From contig JAITSV010000081.1 of the NCBI GenBank assembly GCA_031287575.1, positions 1 to 64,000 of the forward strand: DNA of 64,000 nt, read 5' to 3'. Position 1 is the first letter of the stretch; every line of letters begins with the position of its first letter. A model generated the notes under the pieces. It ran no database searches, was not told the origin of the DNA, and worked only from the letters and a program-made list of their open reading frames with translations. The position numbers and the translations under genes were made by a program. Of this stretch, positions 36,887-45,412 are shown in pieces. The stretch comes from Desulfovibrio sp. GTDB lineage: Bacteria > Desulfobacterota > Desulfovibrionia > Desulfovibrionales > Desulfovibrionaceae.

Positions 36887-37567
36887 ATGTTCGAGCGGTA
36901 TGCCGCGCAGGTGGATGAATGGCGCGACATTCATTCCGGGGTGGACTTCATCAACAGCCGCAAGCAGGGAGAGGCCGAGGCACGCGCGCTGCTGGATGCG
37001 GCCTTCGGGCCGGGTGGCGGCGGGGTCATGTCCGCCGCCGACTTTCGGGCCATGTGCCTGGCCGTGAACCGCGAATGCATCGAGGGCAGCGTGCCCAAGC
37101 GCATCACCTGCACCCGCTTCGGGGCGGGGCTGGCCAGCCTGTTGCGGCTTGCGCCGCGCCTGGGCGAGCTTGGTCCCTGGCTGTTGGGGCTGTGGGCGCT
37201 GCCCGTTGCCGGAAGCGCGGACGCGGTGCTGGCCGAGGCCTTTCGCCTGCACGAGGCGCGCAAGGTGGCGGGCGTCGGAGTCTTTGTGCTGTCGCTGCTG
37301 CTGTACCTGAAGTCGGGCGCGGATATGGGCACGGACAACGAGACCGACGATGCGGATTTTTTTCTGCCGTGCACCCCGGCCCTGTGGCGCGGGCTGGCCT
37401 TCCTGAAGGGGCAGGCGGTGCGTGACGGCTCCGGCCCGCGTACGCAGGCCGATTACCGGCGCTTTCTGTACGACGCTCATGCCCTGCGCGAGCGGTTCTG
37501 CTTGTTGCCGCTGGAGGTGGATTTCGCGTTGGCCCGCGCCGAGGGCATGCGCATCGCCGGTCGTTGA
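36887..37567 (+). CDS. Hypothetical protein of unknown family
   Basis: The 226-residue product starts MFERYAAQVDEWRDIHSGVD with GGAGG nine bases before ATG 36887. It is mainly helical, with Leu- and Ala-rich amphipathic stretches and possibly one weak hydrophobic segment near residues 128-142 (VAGVGVFVLSLLLYL). A Cys/His pattern is absent. I do not recognise the family. It stands alone between glnD and the ABC operon. Confidence 0.75.
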   Translation: MFERYAAQVDEWRDIHSGVDFINSRKQGEAEARALLDAAFGPGGGGVMSAADFRAMCLAVNRECIEGSVPKRITCTRFGAGLASLLRLAPRLGELGPWLLGLWALPVAGSADAVLAEAFRLHEARKVAGVGVFVLSLLLYLKSGADMGTDNETDDADFFLPCTPALWRGLAFLKGQAVRDGSGPRTQADYRRFLYDAHALRERFCLLPLEVDFALARAEGMRIAGR

Positions 37568-37740
37568 GGCAGGACGGCATCCCGCAGTACGGGGTGTTCC
37601 AATTTTTACGTCATCCTCACCGGGCCGGGGCCATGCTCCGGCCCGGTGGCGTTTCCGGGCCGGTGATTTCCCTGGATGTATGGTCGGCCAGCCATCAGGC
37701 CGGACATGCCCGGATGGCCTTGCAGCGCGCCAGGCAACGA

Positions 37741-37772
37741 AAACGGGCCGCCCCTTGCGGAGCGGCCCGTTT
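37741..37772 (-). terminator. Rho-independent terminator of the amino-acid ABC operon
   Basis: AAACGGGCCGC pairs with GCGGCCCGTTT; on the minus strand TTTTCGTT follows the stem. Confidence 0.85.
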
Positions 37773-37807
37773 GCATGTGTCCAGTGGCCTGCGGCGCGGC
37801 GGGCGCG

Positions 37808-38554
37808 CTACAGTATCTGATTCAGGAACTTCTGGAGACGGGGGTGCTTGGGCGCGCTGAAGAATTCCTGCGGCGCGTTTTCTTCCAGCACCTGGCCGTG
37901 GTCCATGAAGATGATGCGGTCGGCCACTTCGCGGGCAAAGCCCATTTCGTGGGTCACGCAGACCATGGTCATGCCTTCGCGGGCCAGGGTGACCATGACG
38001 TCCAGCACTTCGCCGATCATTTCCGGGTCCAGCGCGCTGGTGGGTTCGTCGAACAGCATGATCTTGGGGTTCATGGCCAGGGCGCGGGCAATGGCCACGC
38101 GCTGCTGCTGCCCGCCCGAAAGCATGGCCGGAAAGACGTTGGCCTTGTCGCTGATGCCCACCTTCTTCAGCAGTTCCAGCGCCCGGCTTTCCGCCTCGGC
38201 GCGCGGGGTCTTGCGCAGCCGCATGGGGGCCATGGTCAGGTTCTGCAGCACGGTCTTGTGCGGAAAGAGGTTGAAGCTCTGGAAGACCATGCCCAGTTCC
38301 TGGCGGATCTTGTTGATGTCGTTGTCGGGCGAGTTCACGTCCTGCCCGTCCACGATGATGCTGCCCTTGTCCACCGTTTCCAGCCGGTTGATGGAGCGCA
38401 GCAGGGTGGACTTGCCCGAGCCGGACGGCCCGCAGATGACCACCTTTTCGCCGGGCATCACGTCAAGGCTGACGTCGTTGAGGGCCGTCAGCTCGCCGAA
38501 GAACTTCCAGGCGTGGCTGATGCGGATGATGGGTTCGACGCTATCGGCGGTCAT
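37808..38554 (-). CDS. Polar amino-acid ABC transporter, ATP-binding protein
   Basis: The 248-residue ATPase has Walker [10 protein letters not shown], the Q-loop [10 protein letters not shown], the signature [15 protein letters not shown], Walker [15 protein letters not shown] and the H-loop [13 protein letters not shown]. It belongs to the GlnQ/HisP subfamily. It works with the permease upstream and the binding protein before that. It overlaps the permease gene by 14 bases, so translation is probably coupled. Confidence 0.93.
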   Translation of the reverse strand: MTADSVEPIIRISHAWKFFGELTALNDVSLDVMPGEKVVICGPSGSGKSTLLRSINRLETVDKGSIIVDGQDVNSPDNDINKIRQELGMVFQSFNLFPHKTVLQNLTMAPMRLRKTPRAEAESRALELLKKVGISDKANVFPAMLSGGQQQRVAIARALAMNPKIMLFDEPTSALDPEMIGEVLDVMVTLAREGMTMVCVTHEMGFAREVADRIIFMDHGQVLEENAPQEFFSAPKHPRLQKFLNQIL

Positions 38555-39332
38555 AGTAGTTCAACCTCGATTCCATGATGCTGACGCCCTTGGACAGGAA
38601 CAGCGTGATCAACAGGTAGATGAGGGCAACCATGGTGTACGTCTCGAAGTACAGGAAGCTCTCCGAGGCGAATTCGCGCCCGCGTCGCAGGATGTCGGCC
38701 ACGGCGATGATGGACACCAGCGAGGTGTCCTTCAGCATGGCGATGAATTCGTTGCCCACCGGCGGCAGGATGGTGCGCCACGCCTGCGGCAGGATGACCA
38801 TGAACATGGTCTCCGCCCGATTGAAGCCCAGCGAGCGGGCGGCTTCGGTCTGGCCCTTGGAGATGGAGTCGATGCCCGCGCGGAACACCTCGCCCATGTA
38901 GGCGCCGTAGCACACGCTGAGCGCGATGATGGCGGCCAGCAGGTCCGGCACCTTCAGGAACCGGCCAAGGGCGTAGTAGATGTAGAAAAGTTGCACCAGC
39001 AGGGGAATGCCCCGGACCACCTCCACGTAGGTGGAGGCCACGAGGTTGATCAGCCGGTTGCGCGACAGGCGGCCAAGCCCGGTGATGAGCCCGATGGGGA
39101 TGGAGCACAGGATGGACAGCACGGTCACCTTGAAGGTGACGGCAATGCCGTCCGGCAGGAATTGCAGCAACCGCCAGTAGGGTTCGGGCCGGCTCGCGCA
39201 CAGGTAGACGAGCGCGCCCAGCGCGCCCACGAAGGAGATGGACCATGCGGTTATGATCCGCCGTTCCTTCGGGTCCGGTATGATCGCGCCGTCGGTAATG
39301 ACGATGCGGACGTTCTGGGGTTCGTTGGTCAT
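38541..39332 (-). CDS. Polar amino-acid ABC transporter, permease
   Basis: The 263-residue protein has about five to six membrane segments and the EAA-type loop [20 protein letters not shown] typical of HisM/GlnP permeases ([16 protein letters not shown] precedes it). It forms the membrane channel for the solute delivered by the binding protein. A possibly cytoplasmic N-terminus of about 25 residues precedes the first membrane segment. It is separated from the binding-protein gene by a hairpin that may reduce read-through. Confidence 0.92.
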   Translation of the reverse strand: MTNEPQNVRIVITDGAIIPDPKERRIITAWSISFVGALGALVYLCASRPEPYWRLLQFLPDGIAVTFKVTVLSILCSIPIGLITGLGRLSRNRLINLVASTYVEVVRGIPLLVQLFYIYYALGRFLKVPDLLAAIIALSVCYGAYMGEVFRAGIDSISKGQTEAARSLGFNRAETMFMVILPQAWRTILPPVGNEFIAMLKDTSLVSIIAVADILRRGREFASESFLYFETYTMVALIYLLITLFLSKGVSIMESRLNYYDRR

Positions 39333-39362
39333 GGCGTCTCTGAGGCTTAGACGTTGAAAAAC

Positions 39363-39393
39363 GGGGGACCGGCGTAATACCGCCAGTCCCCCA
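39363..39393 (-). terminator. Intra-operon terminator-like hairpin
   Basis: GGGGGACC...GTCCCCC with an inner GGCG/CGCC stem is followed on the minus strand by GTTTTTC. It lies between the binding-protein and permease genes and could raise binding-protein output relative to the permease. Confidence 0.75.
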
Positions 39394-39421
39394 TGGTGCG
39401 CAAGTATCTAGCCGGGCACGG

Positions 39422-40162
39422 CTAGCGGCCGATCCACTTTTCGCGGAGCTGCTTGTCGATGCCCTTGGCCTTCACGGCGGCGATGCCCTTGTTCAGAAGG
39501 TCCAGAACTTCCTTGTTCCCCTTCTTCACGGCGATACCGTAGAATTCCTTTTCCTGGGTTTCGATGACGAAGGCGATCTTCATCTTGGCGGCGTACTGTT
39601 CCTGCTGCAGGGCGTAGCTGGCGGCAACGGGGTCGTCGCACACCACGCCGTCGATGCGGCCGTTGAACAGGTCTTCCATGGCCAGGCCGATTTCGTCGTA
39701 CGACTTGGCGGTGACGCCGGCGGTCTTCTTGATGGTGAAGTAGCCGGTGGTGCTGATCTGGCCGCCAAGGGTCTTGCCCTTCATTTCGTCCAGCTTGGTG
39801 ACGTTGGTGGTCTTGGGCACCACGAGCGCCTGGCGCACTTCGTAGTAGGGGGTGGTGAAGTCCATGGCGTTCTTGCGTTCGTCGGTGATGGACACCGAGG
39901 AAACGATGGCGTCGTAGCTGCCGGATTCGAGCCCGGCGAAGATGCCGTCCCAGGCCACGTTCTTGTGCACGATCTTGAAGCCCGCTTCCTTGGCCATGGC
40001 GTCGGTGTAATCGACGGAGAAGCCGACGAGGTTCTTGTTCGCGTCAACAAATTCCATGGGCGGCCAGGTGGCGTCCTGGGCAACGACGATGGTCTTCTCG
40101 GCAAAGGCCACGTTGGCGGTGACCAGCAGGGCCGCAAGGGTGAGGACGATCTTCTTCAGCAT
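39422..40162 (-). CDS. Polar amino-acid ABC transporter, periplasmic binding protein
   Basis: The 246-residue protein has a Sec signal (MLKKIVLTLAALLVTANVAFA, cleavage after AFA) and then the family 3 solute-binding fold (DATWPPMEFVDANKNLVGFS, YDAIVSSVSITDERK). It captures an amino acid in the periplasm for the permease; the substrate cannot be read with confidence. ATG 40162 is chosen for the signal peptide and GAGGAGA ribosome-binding site. Confidence 0.93.
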   Translation of the reverse strand: MLKKIVLTLAALLVTANVAFAEKTIVVAQDATWPPMEFVDANKNLVGFSVDYTDAMAKEAGFKIVHKNVAWDGIFAGLESGSYDAIVSSVSITDERKNAMDFTTPYYEVRQALVVPKTTNVTKLDEMKGKTLGGQISTTGYFTIKKTAGVTAKSYDEIGLAMEDLFNGRIDGVVCDDPVAASYALQQEQYAAKMKIAFVIETQEKEFYGIAVKKGNKEVLDLLNKGIAAVKAKGIDKQLREKWIGR

Positions 40163-40478
40163 CCCGGATTCTCCTCTGGACATGTGGTTGGTGTGACGGA
40201 CGGACTCCCTCTTCTGGAGCATAAGTGAGCAGATTGTCAATGAATGAGTGAGAAAACGCCAGACCCTGGCGGCATGATTGACACATTTGTCACCACTTTG
40301 CAGGGGGGCGGGAAGAGGGGCGGCTTAGGAGAAAGAGAGGCGGGGTCGATAAGGAAGCGGGGACGCCGAAGAAGGAGTGGTGAGGACCGGAGAGGAGGGA
40401 AAGGGATCAGGGGGCGAAGCAGTGGAAGGGGGCGGCATGCGCGGGCAGCCGCCCCAGTGCGCGTCGAGGTGGGTGCCT
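40163..40478. other. Purine-rich gap between the LysO pair and the ABC operon
   Basis: No gene is seen. From about 40310 to 40435 the plus strand is strongly G/A-rich with few pyrimidines. The ABC operon's promoter is expected near 40200-40290, which is AT-rich. Confidence 0.55.
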
Positions 40479-41084
40479 CTACATCCAGGTGAAGATGGCC
40501 GTCACCAGGATGGGCACGGCCACGGTCAGCACCATGCCGCTGAATACGGCGATGATGCCGTAACGCTCCCCGGCGTAGCGGGCAATGATCGGCAGGCTGG
40601 TGTCCATGCTGGTGGCCCCGCCCGCCATGACCGGGGCCAGCCCGCCGAACAGGCGCACCAGCAGCGGGGCGGAGAGCAGGGTGACCAGTTCGCGCGAGAT
40701 GTTGGCGATGAGCGCCATGGAACCAAGGGCCGCGTCGCCCATTTTGGTGATCATGATGCTGGACAGGCTGTAGTAGCCAAAGCCCGCGCCTACCCCAAGC
40801 ACGTCGCGCAGGGGCATGTCGCCCAGCAGGGCCCACGCCGCCAGCGAGCCGCCAAGGGTGCCGATGCCCACGAACAGCGGCACCAGCGCCACCTTCACGT
40901 GCAGTTCGCGCAGGATGCGGAACGAGCGGGTATCGAACCCGATGCCCATGCCCACCACGAACAGCAGCATGTACAGCGCCCACGAGGCCAGGTCGCCCGC
41001 CTGGTCGGCCCTGGGGATGATGTCCAGCCTGCCCAGCAGCACGCCGGACAGGAAGAAGCCGAGAATGATCAGGCTGCCCTTCAT
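40479..41084 (-). CDS. LysO-family exporter, C-terminal half-type subunit
   Basis: The 201-residue membrane protein has about six hydrophobic segments and the conserved GFGYYSLSSIMITK and GGATSMDTSLPIIAR segments of the C-terminal half of LysO (DUF340, E. coli YbjE), a lysine exporter. It overlaps the upstream partner by four bases (ATGA). E. coli LysO is one chain of about 300 residues; here the halves are separate genes. Lysine as substrate is by homology only. Confidence 0.85.
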   Translation of the reverse strand: MKGSLIILGFFLSGVLLGRLDIIPRADQAGDLASWALYMLLFVVGMGIGFDTRSFRILRELHVKVALVPLFVGIGTLGGSLAAWALLGDMPLRDVLGVGAGFGYYSLSSIMITKMGDAALGSMALIANISRELVTLLSAPLLVRLFGGLAPVMAGGATSMDTSLPIIARYAGERYGIIAVFSGMVLTVAVPILVTAIFTWM

Positions 41085-41464
41085 GGCCGGTCCCCAGAGT
41101 GGTCTGTCGCGTGGTCACCTGCGTGGTTCAAGGCCGGGGCCGTGGCGGTACCCGCGCCCAGGGGGGGCGGGCTGGCGGCACCGGGGCCGTCCAGCGCACC
41201 ACGCAGCAGCACGTGTTGCAGCAGCCATCCGGCGGCCACGCTGCCCGCCAGCGACGCCATGCTGATGACCACGGCCCGCAGGCCGATGTCGCCCGCCTTG
41301 GCCACCAGCGCGTCGTCCGAGCCCAGCGCCAGGCCCAGCAGAAAGAGCAGCGCGTAGATGGACCAGGTGGTCAGCCGGTCCACGGCGCCGACCACGGCGG
41401 GGCGCGTGCGCAGCAGGTAGCCCGCGGGCACGCCCACGGCGATGCAGCCTATTTCGACGATCAT
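41081..41464 (-). CDS. LysO-family exporter, N-terminal half-type subunit
   Basis: The 127-residue membrane protein covers the N-terminal half of LysO: it starts MIVEIGCIAVGVPAGYLLRT and has LLFLLGLALGSDD and a following segment VISMASLAGSVAAGWLLQ. The polar C-terminal 35 residues are variable. It pairs with the downstream gene by a four-base overlap, which suggests a two-chain transporter. ATG 41464 is chosen because upstream codons in the frame are GC-rich low-complexity sequence. Confidence 0.82.
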   Translation of the reverse strand: MIVEIGCIAVGVPAGYLLRTRPAVVGAVDRLTTWSIYALLFLLGLALGSDDALVAKAGDIGLRAVVISMASLAGSVAAGWLLQHVLLRGALDGPGAASPPPLGAGTATAPALNHAGDHATDHSGDRP

Positions 41465-41620
41465 GAAAACTGTCCTTGCGCGGCACCGCCTGGGGCGCAC
41501 GCCGCGATGATGCGCGGCAACGGGCCGCCGTTTCAGGGAAAGGCCAGCGGTAGCCTGCCCGTACCGGGCTGTCAACCCGGCGCCCGGTGGGGAGGGGAGA
41601 GTCGAGACGAGTTGGGACGG

Positions 41621-41660
41621 GTAAGGGCGAGCCGGGGCGGGTAAGGACGAGCCGGGGCGG
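41621..41660. repeat. 20-bp tandem duplication
   Basis: GTAAGGGCGAGCCGGGGCGG is followed at once by GTAAGGACGAGCCGGGGCGG, differing in one base. Confidence 0.9.
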
Positions 41661-41750
41661 ACGGGAACGGGAAGGGCGGGCGGGTTGGTGGCGGGGGCGC
41701 TCTCCGCCGGGCCGTGAGCAAAAAAAAAAATCGAAAAAGACCTTCCGCCC

Positions 41751-41764
41751 GTGATGCGCGTCAC
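41751..41764. promoter_or_regulatory. CRP/FNR-family-type palindrome upstream of the cupin gene
   Basis: GTGATGCGCGTCAC has GTGA-N6-TCAC symmetry, like the site at 6994. It lies 135 bases before the cupin ATG, between the cupin gene and the LysO pair, so either side could be regulated. Confidence 0.35.
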
Positions 41765-41898
41765 GCATGGCCCGCACGGAGAACCTATCTTGTGGGCGAG
41801 GACGGAGGAAATCACTCCGCCCCGCAACAGGACCACACCGGGCGCGTACCGCCGTCCGCGACAACCATGACGACAAGGAACCATACAAGGAGACCACC

Positions 41899-42216
41899 AT
41901 GCGCCACATCCGCCTCGACGACATGCGCACCTTCAAGGACGCCGGGTTCGCCATGAACCTGGTGCACGACTCGGAAAACTTCAAGATCATCAATTTCAAC
42001 TTCAAGGCCGGACAGGAACTGCCCGTGCACAGCCACGACATCGACGGCGAACTGGCCATCACCGTCATCGAGGGCGAGGGCGAATTCCTGGGCGCGGACG
42101 GTGCGGCCATCCCCGCGAAGCAGGGCGACATGCTGGTCTCGGAAATCCGCGTGCCCCACGGGGTGCGGGCGAAGACCGAAATGCGGGTTATCGTCGTTAT
42201 CGCCCCTCCCATCTAG
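41899..42216 (+). CDS. Small cupin-domain protein
   Basis: The 105-residue protein is one cupin barrel: the first metal-binding motif is seen around LPVHSHDIDGELAITVIEGEGEF and the second around VPHGVRAKTEMRVIV. Its ligand cannot be predicted. A strong AAGGAGA ribosome-binding site lies nine bases before ATG 41899. A CRP/FNR-type palindrome is upstream. Its TAG stop is the first triplet of repeat copy C. Confidence 0.88.
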   Translation: MRHIRLDDMRTFKDAGFAMNLVHDSENFKIINFNFKAGQELPVHSHDIDGELAITVIEGEGEFLGADGAAIPAKQGDMLVSEIRVPHGVRAKTEMRVIVVIAPPI

Positions 42217-42362
42217 GGGCAGTTTCTAAATTGTCCTTTCGCCCGTTGGCGTCGTCAAACTTCGCCTGCCATGTCGGTCAAATACGATAAGAGTATATTC
42301 CCTCATGGCAGGCTCGTTTTCCTCGCCAACGAACGAAAATCCTAATTTAGAAACAGCCCCTA
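42214..42362 (+). repeat. Stop-codon-linked structured repeat, copy C (short form)
   Basis: The element begins at the cupin TAG with GGGGCAGTTTCTAAATTG and ends AATTTAGAAACAGCCCC followed by TA (42361-42362). The terminal repeats differ by few bases. The core stem GCCTGCCATG/CATGGCAGGC is perfect, across a loop with GGTCAAATACG and GAGTATATTCC. The orientation is that of the cupin gene. The GACCCGAAGGG block is absent. Confidence 0.9.
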
Positions 42363-42406
42363 TGGGCAAACCGCGCACGGCTGTCGGACAGCACCCCGCC
42401 AATAAG

Positions 42407-42434
42407 AAAGGGAGGCCCCACGGGGCCTCCCTTT
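42407..42434 (-). terminator. Rho-independent terminator of the mla operon
   Basis: AAAGGGAGGCCCC pairs with GGGGCCTCCCTTT; on the minus strand CTTATT follows. It lies 33 bases after the mlaA stop. Confidence 0.88.
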
Positions 42435-42466
42435 GTCGTTCGCGGATTGAATTGGCGTCTGCCGGG

Positions 42467-43246
42467 CTACTTGGCCACCTTGGCGCGGCGCATCTGGATG
42501 TAGGCGTTGCGCACCGAGGTGTACGGCTCCACCGCGCTCTTGGTCACGGCTTCGTAGCTGTCGATGGTCTCGTCGGCCTTGTTGAATTCGCCGTAGGCGC
42601 GTGCCGAGAAGTAGGTCAGGTCGTCGTCCACCATGTAGCCGAACGGTTCGGCGAAGTAGTCGCCCGCAAGGCCCACGCTGTCGCGCAGGGTGCTGGGGCC
42701 GATCAGCGGCCAGACGATGTAGAAGCCTTCGCCCGCGCCCCATACGCCCAGGGTCTGGCCGAAGTCTTCCTTGTCCGGTTCCACGATGGGCTTGTCCTTC
42801 TTGGCCACGTCGATGAACCCGGCCATGCCCACGGTGGAATTGATGATGAACCGTCCCATCTCCACCCCGGCCTCCTTGGGCTTGCCCTGCAACAGGCAGT
42901 TCAGGAAGCGGAGGGGAAAGGCGAGGTTGTGGAAGAAATTGCGGACGCCGCTGCGCAACTCGTCCGGCGTCACCGCCACGTAGCCCTGGTGCACCGGCTT
43001 GATGACCTTGAGCAGCAACACGTCGTTGACGGCGAACCACATGCGGTTCCAGCCTTCCAGCGGGTCGGCCACCATGTCTTCGTTGTTGGTGTCGTAGTCG
43101 TCCAGGTCCGCCGTGACCGTGGGCGGGGCATGGGGCGTGCCTTCGGCGGGCGTGTCGGCGCTGGCCGCCGCCGGGGTCAGCAGCAGGGTACAGGCAAGAC
43201 ACGCCGTACACAGCGCGATGTTGATGCGGAACGGACCTGCGGCCAT
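42467..43246 (-). CDS. mlaA: Phospholipid-binding lipoprotein-like protein MlaA (VacJ)
   Basis: The 259-residue protein has an N-terminal signal (MAAGPFRINIALCTACLACT; a lipobox-like LACT is possible) and the MlaA segments DPLEGWNRMWFAVNDVL, NFFHNLAFPLRFLNCLLQG and GVWGAGEGFYIVWPLIGPST. MlaA sits in the outer membrane with OmpC/F and removes misplaced phospholipids. ATG 43246 has GGAGG seven bases before it and is preferred to 43252. It ends the operon mlaE-F-D-C-A. Confidence 0.93.
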   Translation of the reverse strand: MAAGPFRINIALCTACLACTLLLTPAAASADTPAEGTPHAPPTVTADLDDYDTNNEDMVADPLEGWNRMWFAVNDVLLLKVIKPVHQGYVAVTPDELRSGVRNFFHNLAFPLRFLNCLLQGKPKEAGVEMGRFIINSTVGMAGFIDVAKKDKPIVEPDKEDFGQTLGVWGAGEGFYIVWPLIGPSTLRDSVGLAGDYFAEPFGYMVDDDLTYFSARAYGEFNKADETIDSYEAVTKSAVEPYTSVRNAYIQMRRAKVAK

Positions 43247-43286
43247 GGGCATTCCTCCGAAGGCGGGTTCTTGTTCGTGCGGCGGA

Positions 43287-44000
43287 CTATTTGCCCGGCT
43301 GGCCCGGCGCGGGTTGGGCGGGCTGCTTGCGCACGTCGTCGGCCTTGGCCCGCACCCGCTCGATGAGCTGGTCGGCGGTGCCCTTTTCCAGCAGGTCCTG
43401 GAACTGGGTACGGTAGTTCTTGACCATGCTCACGCCTTCGATGATCACGTCGTACACCACCCAGCTCTGCTGGCGGTTCTGGAGCATGCGGTAGGCCACG
43501 GGCACCTGCTTGTCCTTGATCACCACGGTGGTCTGCACCTCGACCTTGTCGCCCTTGCCGCTGACGAGCTCGCCGGTGAACAGCACCTGCTGGCCGGTGT
43601 AGCCGTCGAACTTTTCAAGGTAGGTGGCCCGCAGCAGCGAGGCGAAGGCCTCGGCAAAGCGGTCCTGCTGGTCGGGAGTGAACGAGGGCCAGTTCATGCC
43701 CACGGTGCGGGCCGAGAATTCGCGAAAATCGAAGATGCGGCGGATTTCGTTCTCCACCTTGTCCATCAGCGCGGGGCGCTGGCCGGGGTCGGTGTAGCCC
43801 GGCTGCTTCACGATGTCGAGAATGCGGTCCACCGAGGTTTTCAGGGCCTCGCGGGCGGCACCCGCGCTGTCCGTGGCGGCAAGGGCCGGGCCGGACCAGT
43901 AGAGCAGAGGGCAGAGCAGACCGCAGAGCAGGGCGCGGGACAGGGTTTTGAAAAGCGGCGCGGCAGGGAGGGCACCGCGCCGGAAAGTGTGCATGAACAT
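43287..44000 (-). CDS. mlaC: Periplasmic phospholipid-binding protein MlaC
   Basis: The 237-residue protein has a signal peptide with a hydrophobic core near residues 20-42 and then the MlaC fold (RIFDFREFSARTVGMNW, VVYDVIIEGVSMVKNYRTQF). MlaC ferries phospholipids between MlaA and the inner-membrane MlaFED complex. The Pro-rich tail (AQPAPGQPGK) is low-complexity. It lies two bases from mlaD. Confidence 0.92.
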   Translation of the reverse strand: MFMHTFRRGALPAAPLFKTLSRALLCGLLCPLLYWSGPALAATDSAGAAREALKTSVDRILDIVKQPGYTDPGQRPALMDKVENEIRRIFDFREFSARTVGMNWPSFTPDQQDRFAEAFASLLRATYLEKFDGYTGQQVLFTGELVSGKGDKVEVQTTVVIKDKQVPVAYRMLQNRQQSWVVYDVIIEGVSMVKNYRTQFQDLLEKGTADQLIERVRAKADDVRKQPAQPAPGQPGK

Positions 44001-44002
44001 GC

Positions 44003-44449
44003 CTAGACTCCTCCGAACACGTACTTGCTGATCAGCGATTCGATGTCGATGGCCGATTCGGTTTCCGTGATTTCGTCGCCTTCGCCAAGCTGTTCCGGAG
44101 AACCGCCGGGCGAAAGCTTGATGTACTTGTCGCCAATGAGGCCGCTGGTCTTTACCGAAGCGATGACATCGTCGGTCAGGTGCACGCCTTCCTGCATGCG
44201 CAGGCTAACCACCGCCACCGGCTTGTCCGGCGCCAGGGTGATGCCCGCCACGCGCCCCACGGGCACGCCCGCGATTTCCACCTCGGCACCCACGCGCAGG
44301 CCGGTGATGGAGGTGAACCGGGCATGCACGGTGTAGCCCTTGTCGGACAAGAGTTCCATGCGCCCCAGCTTTATGGTGAGGTAGCCGACGCACAGCAGCC
44401 CGATGAGCACGAAGATGCCGACCGATGTTTCTCGCGAATATTTTTTCAT
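44003..44449 (-). CDS. mlaD: MCE-domain protein MlaD
   Basis: The 148-residue protein has an N-terminal membrane helix (VGIFVLIGLLCVGYLTIKLG) and one MCE domain (RFTSITGLRVGAEVEIAGVPVGRV). Hexameric MlaD sits in the periplasm on top of MlaFE. It lies about 130 bases after mlaF, a gap containing short repeats. ATG 44449 is preferred; the usual length for MlaD is 150-180 residues. Confidence 0.94.
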   Translation of the reverse strand: MKKYSRETSVGIFVLIGLLCVGYLTIKLGRMELLSDKGYTVHARFTSITGLRVGAEVEIAGVPVGRVAGITLAPDKPVAVVSLRMQEGVHLTDDVIASVKTSGLIGDKYIKLSPGGSPEQLGEGDEITETESAIDIESLISKYVFGGV

Positions 44450-44578
44450 GCTGCCCTTCCCGTATCCGTTGGGGGCTTTGGTTGACAGTAGTTGCCGTGC
44501 CTGCCGTCAGGTGCCTGGCGTCAGCCTGTCCGGTCGAACGTCAGAAGTCCGGTCAGGCGCCGGAAGCCCAGCCAGGCG

Positions 44579-45400
44579 TCAGCGGTCCAGCCAGGCGTCA
44601 AGGGCCTGCTGCACCTCCGGCGCCAGCGATACCCCGGTCCGCTGGTCCTCGTCGGCCCGCCGGTCCAGAAAGCTGCGCACGTACGGATCGTCGGACGCGC
44701 GCAACGCATCCACCGGCCCCGCGAAGGCCGCCGTGCCGTCGTGCAGCATGAGCACGTAGTTGGCGATGGCGTCCAGGCTGCGCAGGTCGTGGCTGACCAC
44801 AACGATGGTCATGCCGGGAAAATTGGCCCGCATGTCCAGCAGCAACTGGTCCATGCGCGCGGCGTTGACCGGGTCCAGGCCCGACGTTGGTTCGTCGCAC
44901 AGCAGGATGGGCGGGTCCATGACGATGGCCCGCGCCAGGCCCGCGCGCTTGCGCATGCCGCCGGAAAGCTGGTTGGGGTAGTAATCCGCGTAGTCGGCCA
45001 GGCCCACCAGGGCCAGCTTGTGCAGCACGATCTGGCGGATGGTGGCCTTGGGCAGGCCGGTGTGCTCGCGCAGGGGCAGGGCCACGTTGTCGCCCAGCGT
45101 CAGCGAGCCCAGCAGCGCCCCGTCCTGGAACAGCACGCCCATGCGCCGCCGCACCTTGCGAAAGTCGCGCCCGGCAAGGGCGAACAGGTCGCGCCCGCCC
45201 ACCGAAAGGGTGCCCGCCATGGGCCGTTGCAAGCCCAGCACGTGGCGCAGCAGGGTAGACTTGCCGCAGCCCGAGCCACCGATGATCATGGAAATTTCGC
45301 CCGCGGGCAGCAGCGCGTTCACGTCGCGCAGCACCACGTGGTCGCCGTAGCCCACCGCAAGGCCGTCAAGCCGTATGTCCCATCCGGAAGTCGCGCGCAT
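44579..45400 (-). CDS. mlaF: Phospholipid ABC transporter ATP-binding protein MlaF
   Basis: The 273-residue ATPase has Walker A GGSGCGKST, Q-loop MGVLFQDGALLGSLT, signature NQLSGGMRKRAGLARAI, Walker B ILLCDEPTSGLD and an H-loop SHDLRSLDAIA. It drives MlaE. A 14-bp duplication (CCAGCCAGGCGTCA, 44568-44581 and 44587-44600) contains its stop codon, so the last residues come from a recent duplication. It lies 12 bases after mlaE. Confidence 0.95.
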   Translation of the reverse strand: MRATSGWDIRLDGLAVGYGDHVVLRDVNALLPAGEISMIIGGSGCGKSTLLRHVLGLQRPMAGTLSVGGRDLFALAGRDFRKVRRRMGVLFQDGALLGSLTLGDNVALPLREHTGLPKATIRQIVLHKLALVGLADYADYYPNQLSGGMRKRAGLARAIVMDPPILLCDEPTSGLDPVNAARMDQLLLDMRANFPGMTIVVVSHDLRSLDAIANYVLMLHDGTAAFAGPVDALRASDDPYVRSFLDRRADEDQRTGVSLAPEVQQALDAWLDR

Positions 45401-45412
45401 GGCCGTGGTCTC

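Larger units (their letters stand above)
41465..41898. other. Divergent intergenic region, LysO pair and cupin
   Basis: No gene is seen. It contains a 20-bp tandem duplication at 41621-41660, an A-tract near 41720 and a GTGA-N6-TCAC palindrome at 41751. Confidence 0.6.

Noticed and set aside
40163-40478. Lysine riboswitch upstream of the transport genes
   Set aside because: No conserved lysine-aptamer helices are visible; the region is purine-rich single-strand-like sequence and lies downstream of the LysO pair.
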